Source: an uncultured Eubacteriales bacterium (GTDB taxonomy: Bacteria > Bacillota > Clostridia > Oscillospirales > Acutalibacteraceae). From it: a stretch of DNA of 18,374 nt. How positions within the stretch are numbered: position 1 is the first letter of the stretch; each line of letters begins with the position of its first letter. The notes under the pieces are model-generated. The model was not told the DNA's origin, did not search any database, and worked only from the letters and a program-made list of their open reading frames with translations. The position numbers and the translations under genes were made by a program. The stretch is taken from NCBI GenBank assembly GCA_900321195.1, contig ONVG01000014.1, forward strand, positions 1 through 18,374, written 5' to 3'. Below are positions 1 to 6,125 of this stretch, one piece after another.

Positions 1-1
1 T

Positions 2-217
2 AAGATAACTCAGGTAACTGTTCCCGATTTCTCAAATCTCTCTCTCGGAGAAGTAAATCAGCTTGCTGCGGAAACAGGACTCAATCTTTGCATAAAAGGC
101 TCGAAGGTATCGGAAGGCGGTTCGTATGCTAAGAAACAGGATATAGCTGCCGGAACTAAGGTCGATCCGTATACGGTAGTAACCGTCACTTTTAACCAGA
201 ATAATGCGATAATGTAA
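2..217 (+). CDS. C-terminal end of a PASTA-domain penicillin-binding protein (SpoVD/FtsI-like), 5' truncated
   Basis: The window opens inside this gene; 71 codons remain before TAA at 215-217. They encode one PASTA domain: the start VTVPDFSNLSLGEVNQLA, a central AAETGLNL segment, then DIAAGTKVDPYTVVTVTF. This matches the family pattern of VPD, a helix, and a pro-x-G-x-x-V strand. PASTA domains at the C-terminus of class B transpeptidases (PBP2x, SpoVD) bind peptidoglycan or beta-lactams outside the cell. The transpeptidase domain itself lies outside the window. The position just upstream of mraY/ftsW fits a SpoVD/FtsI-type septal transpeptidase. A PASTA Ser/Thr kinase (PrkC/StkP) is the main alternative but is not usually found here. 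No terminator is seen before the next gene. Confidence 0.85.
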   Translation, partial: KITQVTVPDFSNLSLGEVNQLAAETGLNLCIKGSKVSEGGSYAKKQDIAAGTKVDPYTVVTVTFNQNNAIM

Positions 218-248
218 GCTTCTGATAAAAAAAGTGGGGTGCATCTTA

Positions 249-276
249 TTGACAAACAGAATAAAAACTGTAAAAT
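249..276 (+). promoter_or_regulatory. Candidate sigma-A promoter inside the start of the Mur-like gene
   Basis: A perfect -35 box TTGACA (249-254) is followed by a 16-nt spacer and TAAAAT (271-276, one mismatch to TATAAT). It would drive mraY and the downstream dcw genes. The same TTG is also the best start codon of the Mur-like ORF, so the two readings compete or overlap. Inferred from consensus only. Confidence 0.45.
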
Positions 277-782
277 ACAGAAGGATGATATTTTTCCGGT
301 GTGAATGCGCCGCAAGGATATGCAGGCTGATATCAGATATACTCAACTCCTGTTCATACAATACGAGTATAGACGATCTTTCCGAGGAAACAGACTTTAT
401 CCTTTACTGCTCGGAAAATGTCCCTGAGCTTCCGGCTGATGTTATAGCCGATACCGCTCTTGTAACTCCCGATAATATCGGATCTGTTTCCGATATGGGA
501 TTTCGCAGGACTGTAATGCGCTATGAGGACATTGACGAAAGCCTTGAAGGCGATGAAAGGATGATCTCGTTTTCGGGAGAAAATTATTCAGCCGATGTTG
601 CTTGCAGGAACATAAGCACTCAGGGAGATATTACCGTTTTTGATATCGTGAGCGGCGGGATACTCAGCCGTGTACGCATAAACAGCAGCATTTATTCGGT
701 AAGCGATGTGCTTGTCTGTACGGCTGTGCTTATAGCGGCAGGGATACCTATAGCGTCCGTCACGGGATATTTCAAAAAGTGA
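249..782 (+). CDS. Small Mur-ligase-like protein (central domain only, degenerate P-loop)
   Basis: About 178 codons encode a protein not assigned to a named family. The chosen start is TTG at 249, with a G-rich site AAAGTGGGG (231-239) 9 nt upstream; GTG at 234 is in frame but lacks a ribosome site. The C-terminal half resembles the end of the Mur ligase central domain: ADTALVTPDNI recalls the PDIAVVTNI strand, then ISFSGENYSADVACRNIS, a DITVFDIVSGG hairpin, and SVSDVLVCTAVLIAAGIPIA where MurC/E/F have GxHNVxNALAAIAxALxLGI. At the N-terminus MIFFRCECAARICRLISDIL sits where the ATP-binding GTxGKTTT loop and its helix should be, but the Gly/Lys/Thr residues are gone. The UDP-binding N-terminal and ligase C-terminal domains are absent. 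It occupies the slot of murE/murF between the PBP gene and mraY. It is either a decayed ligase or a non-catalytic derivative. The family link is judged by eye. Confidence 0.6.
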   Translation: MTNRIKTVKYRRMIFFRCECAARICRLISDILNSCSYNTSIDDLSEETDFILYCSENVPELPADVIADTALVTPDNIGSVSDMGFRRTVMRYEDIDESLEGDERMISFSGENYSADVACRNISTQGDITVFDIVSGGILSRVRINSSIYSVSDVLVCTAVLIAAGIPIASVTGYFKK

Positions 783-833
783 TAAAAAGGGAATAAAAAA
801 CTGTAAAAGGATCTGAAAGGTGGAAATGTTTTT

Positions 834-1856
834 ATGACAGGAATATGGACAGTTATTGCGGCAGTTTCAGCTTTTGCCGCATCGGGATTATTCGGATTGT
901 GGCTGGTGCCTTTTCTCAGGAAGATACATTTCGGACAGACGATAAGAGAAGAAGGTCCTCAGTGGCACAATTCAAAGCAGGGAACACCTATCATGGGCGG
1001 CTTTATGTTCATATTTGCGACGATATTTGTCGGCACGATATGCGACCTGCTCTATAATGCAATAGCGCGCCCCGAACTTCCGCTGATGAACGCAAAAATA
1101 TATTCCGGCATGTTCATGGCAACCGCATTCGGTGCAATAGGATTTATTGACGACTATATAAAGGCTGTCAAAAAGAGAAACCTCGGTCTTACAGTAGTGC
1201 AGAAGCTTGTGCTTCAGTTCCTCGCTGCAGGAGCATATCTTCTGACAGTATTCCTTTTCGGCGGTACAACAAAGACATTCATACCGTTTGTCGGAAATAT
1301 CGATATAGGCATTCTTTATTATCCGCTGGCAGCAATTCTTATAGTCGGTGTTGTCAATGCAGTCAACCTTACAGACGGCATTGACGGACTGAACGGTTCT
1401 GTAACATTTTTTGCAGCTATATTCTTTATGCTCATTGCAGGCTATATCGGAAAGATAGGCGTTTCAATAATATCCGCATCTCTTGCAGGCGCATGTCTGG
1501 GATTTTTGCTCTGGAACTTCAATCCGGCAAAGGTGTTTATGGGTGACACAGGCTCGCTGTACCTCGGCGGATTTGTGTGCGCTCTGGCATTTGCTCGCGA
1601 TATGCCCGTTATGCTCATACTTATAGGTCTGACATATATACTTGAGATGTTCTCAGTAATACTTCAGGTCAGCTACTTCAAGATAACAAAGGGAAAAAGG
1701 CTTTTCAAGATGAGCCCGATACATCATCACTTTGAGATGTGCGGCTGGTCTGAAATGAAGATAGTTGCAGTATTCAGTGTTTTCACAGTTATCTGCGGAG
1801 CGCTCGCATTTATTCTTGTTGCAAAGGGCGGTTATACTGTACCATCATTCTCATAA
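834..1856 (+). CDS. mraY: Phospho-N-acetylmuramoyl-pentapeptide transferase MraY
   Basis: This integral membrane enzyme transfers phospho-MurNAc-pentapeptide from UDP to undecaprenyl phosphate, making lipid I on the inner face of the membrane. The 340-residue protein has the usual family length and about ten hydrophobic segments. Diagnostic motifs are DDYIK (106-110, Mg2+/catalytic Asp pair), NAVNLTDGIDGL (175-186), GDTGSL (237-242) and the MSPIHHHFE loop (about 293-301). The start ATG has AAAGGTGG (816-823) 10 nt upstream. It follows the Mur-like gene by about 50 nt and precedes ftsW by 54 nt, so it is probably in the same transcript. In most Firmicutes murD would follow; here it does not. 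Confidence 0.97.
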   Translation: MTGIWTVIAAVSAFAASGLFGLWLVPFLRKIHFGQTIREEGPQWHNSKQGTPIMGGFMFIFATIFVGTICDLLYNAIARPELPLMNAKIYSGMFMATAFGAIGFIDDYIKAVKKRNLGLTVVQKLVLQFLAAGAYLLTVFLFGGTTKTFIPFVGNIDIGILYYPLAAILIVGVVNAVNLTDGIDGLNGSVTFFAAIFFMLIAGYIGKIGVSIISASLAGACLGFLLWNFNPAKVFMGDTGSLYLGGFVCALAFARDMPVMLILIGLTYILEMFSVILQVSYFKITKGKRLFKMSPIHHHFEMCGWSEMKIVAVFSVFTVICGALAFILVAKGGYTVPSFS

Positions 1857-1876
1857 AAATCAATTGTTATTGTTTT

Positions 1877-1890
1877 GGCTCTTTGGAGCC
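1877..1890 (+). other. Small hairpin just upstream of the ftsW ribosome site
   Basis: GGCTC (1877-1881) and GAGCC (1886-1890) form a perfect 5-bp stem with a TTTG loop. It lies 6 nt before the ftsW Shine-Dalgarno site and no T-tract follows, so it is not a terminator. It could affect mRNA processing or ftsW translation; function unknown. Confidence 0.35.
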
Positions 1891-1910
1891 CGGAAAGGAA
1901 GTGAACTTAA

Positions 1911-3194
1911 TTGAGGATGGATTCATCACCTGCACGAAAAATACCTGCGCCGTCACCGGTAAGACGTACCGGCGGTAAAAGCAAGGCGCGTCCTGACAGC
2001 AGAAAAAATACAAATACCGAAGAAAATGCGGGACTTAAAATAATTCCAAAAAGAGTGAAAACAAAAATAAAAATGTTTTCAAAAAGGCTCGGACTTGACC
2101 TTCCGTTCCTTGCGCTTATCCTGATACTTGTAATAATAGGTCTTATAATGATGTTCTCGGCAAGCTATCCTTCTGCTCTTGCATATACTGAAAGCAGTTA
2201 TACCTATCTTATAAGACAGGGAATCTTTGCTGTCGCAGGAATAGCATTTATGATAATAATTTCCTATTTTAACTATAATTTATGGCATAAGTTAGCTGTG
2301 CCGATACTGATAGCAGCAGTGATACTTCTCGGACTTACGCTTGTATGGCCTACAGATTCAGGTGTTCACAGATGGATAGGCTTCGGCATGTTTACGATAC
2401 AGACGTCTGAAATAGCTAAATTTGCGCTGATACTTTTTTTGGCTCACTGGGGCTCGCTTCATTTCAAAAGAATGGATAAGTTCAGCTACGGCTTTGTTCC
2501 GCCGGTTCTGATATTCATAGTTATGGGCGGACCTCTCCTGCTTCAGCCTCATTTTTCCGGCACTGTAATACTTGCTATGCTTATGGGTACGATGATGTTT
2601 ACAAGCGGAGTAAAGCTCAGATATTTCGGACTTTTGTTTTTGATGTTGGGTCTGGCTGTACTTGCGCTTTATGTAACGGGAAAGTTAGGCTACGCTATGG
2701 ATCGTCTTAACGGCTGGGGACAGGCGCTGACACCAAATCTTGATGAAGATACATGGAACAAGACATATCAGACGAGAAATTCACTTTATGCGATAGGTTC
2801 AGGCGGCTTCTGGGGACAGGGTCTCGGTCAGTCAAGACAGAAGTATCTCTATATCCCCGAAGTACAGAACGACTTTGTTTTTGCAGTCGTATGTGAGGAG
2901 CTTGGCTTTGTAGGCGCTGCAATAATCCTTTGTCTTTTCGCGCTTTTGGTATGGAGAGGAATAACGATATCAATGAGAGCTAAGGACAATTTCGGAACTC
3001 TTCTTGGTATAGGTCTTTCCGCACAGATAGGATATCAGGCGATATTGAATATAATGGTAATAACCGACTGGATGCCGAATACAGGTATCAGTCTTCCGTT
3101 TTTCAGCTACGGCGGTTCATCGCTTGTAATGCTTTTATGTCAGATGGGAATAATACTTTCGATCTCAAGAGAATCTAATCTGGAAAAGGTATAG
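1911..3194 (+). CDS. ftsW: SEDS-family septal peptidoglycan glycosyltransferase FtsW
   Basis: FtsW polymerises lipid II into septal glycan strands together with a class B PBP, here probably the product of the PASTA gene at the window start. After a basic, Pro/Ser-rich cytoplasmic N-terminus of about 60 residues come roughly ten membrane segments. SEDS signatures include FSASYPSAL near the first segment, GVHRWIGFGMFTIQTSEIAK, the PEVQNDFVFAVVCEELGF loop, and TGISLPFFSYGGSS near the C-terminus. The chosen start is TTG at 1911 because AAAGGAAGTG (1894-1903) ends 7 nt upstream; an in-frame ATG two codons later (1917) would be 13 nt away. RodA/SpoVE are close relatives, but the dcw location favours FtsW. 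murG follows after 11 nt. Confidence 0.94.
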   Translation: MRMDSSPARKIPAPSPVRRTGGKSKARPDSRKNTNTEENAGLKIIPKRVKTKIKMFSKRLGLDLPFLALILILVIIGLIMMFSASYPSALAYTESSYTYLIRQGIFAVAGIAFMIIISYFNYNLWHKLAVPILIAAVILLGLTLVWPTDSGVHRWIGFGMFTIQTSEIAKFALILFLAHWGSLHFKRMDKFSYGFVPPVLIFIVMGGPLLLQPHFSGTVILAMLMGTMMFTSGVKLRYFGLLFLMLGLAVLALYVTGKLGYAMDRLNGWGQALTPNLDEDTWNKTYQTRNSLYAIGSGGFWGQGLGQSRQKYLYIPEVQNDFVFAVVCEELGFVGAAIILCLFALLVWRGITISMRAKDNFGTLLGIGLSAQIGYQAILNIMVITDWMPNTGISLPFFSYGGSSLVMLLCQMGIILSISRESNLEKV

Positions 3195-3205
3195 GAGGAA
3201 TTATT

Positions 3206-4270
3206 ATGAGGATAATCTTTGCAGGGGGAGGAACGGCAGGACATATAAATCCTGCGCTCGCTATTGCAGGATATGTACGTGAACATCAGCCCGACGCCGA
3301 GATACTTTATATCGGAGCAAAAGGCGGAATGGAGGAAAGGCTCGTTCCGCAGGCAGGCTTTGAATTCAGGTCTGTAAGGATACAGGGCTTTTACAGGAGC
3401 ATGTCATTCAGTGCAATAAAGCACAATGTCGTAACAGTAAAGAGAGCATTTTCCGCAAGCAGCGAAGCAAAGAAGATAATACAGGAATTCAAGCCTGATA
3501 TCTGTATCGGAACAGGCGGATATGTCAGCGGACCTGTTCTGAGAGCTGCGGCAAAGCTTGGCATACCGACAATAATACACGAGCAGAACGCATATCCCGG
3601 AGTTACAAATAAAATGCTCTCAAAACACGCCGCAAGAGTAATGCTTGCAATGCCTGACGCAAGGGCACATTTCAAAGGGAACTGTAATTTTGTCGATACG
3701 GGCAATCCCGTAAGAGGAGATATCCTCAGACAGAATAAGGCTGATGCAAGAAAGCAGCTCGGACTTGACGAACGTCCCGTCATACTTTCCTTCGGCGGCA
3801 GTCTTGGAGCGCAGAAGATAAATGAAGCGCTTGCGGATATCATTTCAAGAAGTGCAAAGGACGGAAAATATCAGCATATACATGCTTATGGTCAGTACGG
3901 AAAATGGTTCCCCGAACTTCTGAAGGAAAAGGGCGCTGATCTTGAAAAGGCGGATAACCTTGATATCAGGGAATATATAAACGATATGCCTGTATGTCTT
4001 GCTGCGGCGGATGTTGTCGTTGCAAGAGCAGGGGCGATAACTCTTAGCGAAATAGAGGTTACAGGAAAGCCGTCAGTACTGATACCCTCGCCCAATGTTG
4101 CGGAAAATCATCAGTATCATAATGCAATGTCGCTTGTAAAGAACAATGCGGCGGTAATGATAGAGGAAAAGGATCTCTTGCATCTGATCCGGCAATACTT
4201 GCCGAGTATTCGGCAAACGCAGCAAAAATGGCTGTTTCCGACGCTTCCAGGCGTATATATTCGGTCATAA
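3206..4270 (+). CDS. murG: UDP-GlcNAc:lipid I N-acetylglucosaminyltransferase MurG, 3' end frameshifted
   Basis: MurG adds GlcNAc to lipid I at the cytoplasmic membrane face, giving lipid II. Visible motifs are GGGTAGHINP (7-16), GTGGYVSGP (about 102-110), HEQNAYPG (about 125-132), FGGSLGAQ (196-203), ARAGAITLSE and PSPNVAENHQYHNA, in family order. The start ATG has GGAGG (3194-3198) upstream. Reading is normal to about residue 324 (EEKDL). The remaining 30 residues (HLIRQYLPSIRQTQQ...) do not look like MurG. The genuine tail, LASDPAILAEYSANAAKMA and onward, is encoded in another frame at 4177-4302. About ten residues that normally sit between EEKDL and this tail are also missing, so a deletion of length 1 mod 3 (or an assembly error) at about 4175-4180 is likely. 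As read, the last helices of the C-terminal Rossmann domain are replaced. Confidence 0.9.
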   Translation: MRIIFAGGGTAGHINPALAIAGYVREHQPDAEILYIGAKGGMEERLVPQAGFEFRSVRIQGFYRSMSFSAIKHNVVTVKRAFSASSEAKKIIQEFKPDICIGTGGYVSGPVLRAAAKLGIPTIIHEQNAYPGVTNKMLSKHAARVMLAMPDARAHFKGNCNFVDTGNPVRGDILRQNKADARKQLGLDERPVILSFGGSLGAQKINEALADIISRSAKDGKYQHIHAYGQYGKWFPELLKEKGADLEKADNLDIREYINDMPVCLAAADVVVARAGAITLSEIEVTGKPSVLIPSPNVAENHQYHNAMSLVKNNAAVMIEEKDLLHLIRQYLPSIRQTQQKWLFPTLPGVYIRS

Positions 4271-4302
4271 TAGAAGTGCTTGCAGCGTCAAAGGTAAAAT
4301 AA
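4177..4302 (+). pseudogene. murG: Out-of-frame 3' tail of murG
   Basis: Reading from 4177 in the frame CTT GCA TCT GAT gives LASDPAILAEYSANAAKMA, then VSDASRRIYSVIIEVLAASK and stop TAA at 4300-4302. This matches the usual end of MurG, a helix with an A-x-x-x-A-R/P-D-A pattern and a terminal amphipathic helix. The frame is offset by -1/+2 from the main murG frame. It has no start or ribosome site of its own, so it is a displaced tail and not a gene. Confidence 0.82.
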
Positions 4303-4393
4303 TGATATATCGGCTCAAAGCTAACGGCTTTGGCTGATGAAATTTGAGTTTGTCATAAAAGAAACAGTATATGTTTGCTGGGGGAAAAAGTAA

Positions 4394-5914
4394 ATGAGCA
4401 ATAAAAAATCAGGAGCTTCCCGACAAAATAAAGGCGGGAGAGATCCTTCAAGATCAGGAATAAATAAAAACGGCGCCGCTTCTGCACAGAGCAAACCGCC
4501 CGTGAAAAGAAAAAGAGGAAAAAACGAGCTTGATATATACAACAAATACAGTGGCTCGGACGAAAGCTATGCAACTCAGCGTGAATTTGACAGGGGCGCG
4601 GAGAACGTTCTCAAAAAGGAACGCCGCGCTAAAGCTCCGGATCAGTATTCCGACAGGTATTCGGACGATCATCCCGAACCGATACCGCCTGCAAAAGCGC
4701 CGTCAAGTCCCCGTGTAAGAAAGATAAAACGTGTACTGTTCTATATAATTACTATACTTATACTTGTCGCGGTATGCTTTTTGGTCTCGCTTACGGTATT
4801 CTTTAAGATAGACAGCATACAGGTAGAGGGAAAGACAAGATATGAAAGTGATGAAATAATTTCCGCAAGCATGATAAAGCAGGGCGATAATTTCATACTT
4901 TGCAAGACGACTCCCGGTGAGAGAGAAATATACGAAAAGTTCCCCTATGTTGAAGAGGTCGATATTTATAAAAAGCTGTTCAATAAGATAATAATAAGAG
5001 TCAGGGAAGCAACTCCGACATCTATTATCGAAAGCGAAGGAAAGTACATACTTCTCAGTGAAAGCGGAAAGATAATCGATATATCGACCGACAGACAGTG
5101 CAGTGTCCCCATAATTTTAGGGGCAAAGCTTGAAAAACCAAAGCTTTCTTCATCTGTCAGATATCAGGATGAGAACATCAAGGAATATATCGATGAAATG
5201 ATAGCCTGCGCGGAAAAATATGATATCGGTACGCTTGAAACAATAGATATATCAAATCTTTCAAAGATAGTTCTGAAGATAAGCCGCGGACTGAGCATAG
5301 TTATAGGCAGTCCCGACAATATTGATTATAAGCTTAAAACAGCCTCAAAGATAATGGATCAGAATATCTCTGAAAATGACAAGGGAATACTTGACGTTTC
5401 ACTTGCGGCAACAGAGGGCGGAAAATCGTATTTCAATTCCGACAGCCCCGATGCGTCAAAGCCGGAGGTTTCCAAAGCAGAGGTGTCAAAGCAGGAGTCT
5501 GCTTCCGAAAAAGAGGAAAGCAGCAACGAGCAGACATCAGATGGTGAAGAAAGCAGTGATGATGAAAGCTCAAAGGACGAAAGCACAGACGAAGGCTCGG
5601 AAGACGAAAGCAGTGATGAAAGCTCGGATGAGGATTCATCAGATGATGAGTCGGAAGAAACGTCAGATGAAGACAGCAGTGAAGATGAAAGCAGCGAAGA
5701 CGAAAGCGGCGATGACACTGATGAAAGCTCTGACGAAGACACCGATGAAAACAACGGTGATGATGAAGGCGGAGACGGAGACTATCAGAACAACGACGAA
5801 AATGACGATACTTTGACAGATGATAACGATAATGACGGCAGTTATTATTACAGTGATGACAATAACGGCGGCGATGACGAAAATGAAGATACTCATAATA
5901 ACGATGAAGAGTAA
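4394..5914 (+). CDS. ftsQ: Cell division protein FtsQ/DivIB with POTRA domain and long acidic tail
   Basis: This bitopic divisome protein links the Z-ring to septal synthesis through FtsL, FtsB/DivIC and the septal PBP. Order of parts: a basic, Gly/Ser/Pro-rich cytoplasmic region (1-112), one membrane span (about 113-136, LFYIITILILVAVCFLVSL), a POTRA domain (about 137-205, FKIDSIQVEGKTRYESDEI to the RVREATP strand), the beta domain (about 206-340), and a tail of about 140 residues (about 368-506) made almost entirely of Ser, Asp, Glu and Asn with scattered Lys/Thr/Tyr. Typical DivIB is about 260-280 residues, so the tail is an extension and would be outside the cell. The start ATG follows GGGGGAAAAAG (4380-4390). 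It is about 90 nt after the displaced murG tail; murC and murB are not between them. Confidence 0.88.
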   Translation: MSNKKSGASRQNKGGRDPSRSGINKNGAASAQSKPPVKRKRGKNELDIYNKYSGSDESYATQREFDRGAENVLKKERRAKAPDQYSDRYSDDHPEPIPPAKAPSSPRVRKIKRVLFYIITILILVAVCFLVSLTVFFKIDSIQVEGKTRYESDEIISASMIKQGDNFILCKTTPGEREIYEKFPYVEEVDIYKKLFNKIIIRVREATPTSIIESEGKYILLSESGKIIDISTDRQCSVPIILGAKLEKPKLSSSVRYQDENIKEYIDEMIACAEKYDIGTLETIDISNLSKIVLKISRGLSIVIGSPDNIDYKLKTASKIMDQNISENDKGILDVSLAATEGGKSYFNSDSPDASKPEVSKAEVSKQESASEKEESSNEQTSDGEESSDDESSKDESTDEGSEDESSDESSDEDSSDDESEETSDEDSSEDESSEDESGDDTDESSDEDTDENNGDDEGGDGDYQNNDENDDTLTDDNDNDGSYYYSDDNNGGDDENEDTHNNDEE

Positions 5915-5942
5915 TCGTTTGTCATAATGCACAAAAAACAGT

Positions 5943-5962
5943 CGCTAAAAGCATGTTTAGCG
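5943..5962 (+). other. Inverted repeat between ftsQ and ftsZ
   Basis: CGCTAAA (5943-5949) and TTTAGCG (5956-5962) form a perfect 7-bp stem with a 6-nt loop, 29 nt after the ftsQ stop. No T-run follows on the + strand, so it is at best a weak terminator or an RNA end protector. It precedes the ftsZ promoter candidate. Confidence 0.4.
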
Positions 5963-6002
5963 CTTGATAATAATAAATATATAGAAAAATCTGATTATCG
6001 TA

Positions 6003-6031
6003 TTGAAAAAAATCTTGAAAAGTGGTAAATT
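6003..6031 (+). promoter_or_regulatory. Candidate ftsZ promoter
   Basis: TTGAAA (6003-6008), a 17-nt spacer and TAAATT (6026-6031) match sigma-A boxes well in an A/T-rich gap of 211 nt. Initiation near 6038 would give an ftsZ leader of roughly 88 nt. That leader holds two TGTCAGAA copies (6066-6073 and 6095-6102) and an imperfect CAGAA...TTCTG hairpin. Consensus match only. Confidence 0.55.
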
Positions 6032-6125
6032 ATTATTAGTTGTAAAATAAGCAAAATTATGCTGATGTCAGAATGAAAAGATAGTTTTTATTTCTGTCAG
6101 AAGGAATGTTGAAGGGAGAATAAAT

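Noticed and set aside
4170..4190. Programmed ribosomal frameshift in murG
   Set aside because: No slippery heptamer or stimulatory structure is seen at the junction, and about ten residues are also missing, which frameshifting would not restore.
5376..5816. Lys/Thr/Met-rich and Ser-rich open frames overlapping the acidic ftsQ tail
   Set aside because: They are other-frame readings of the repetitive GAA/GAT/AGC sequence of the tail; no ribosome sites.
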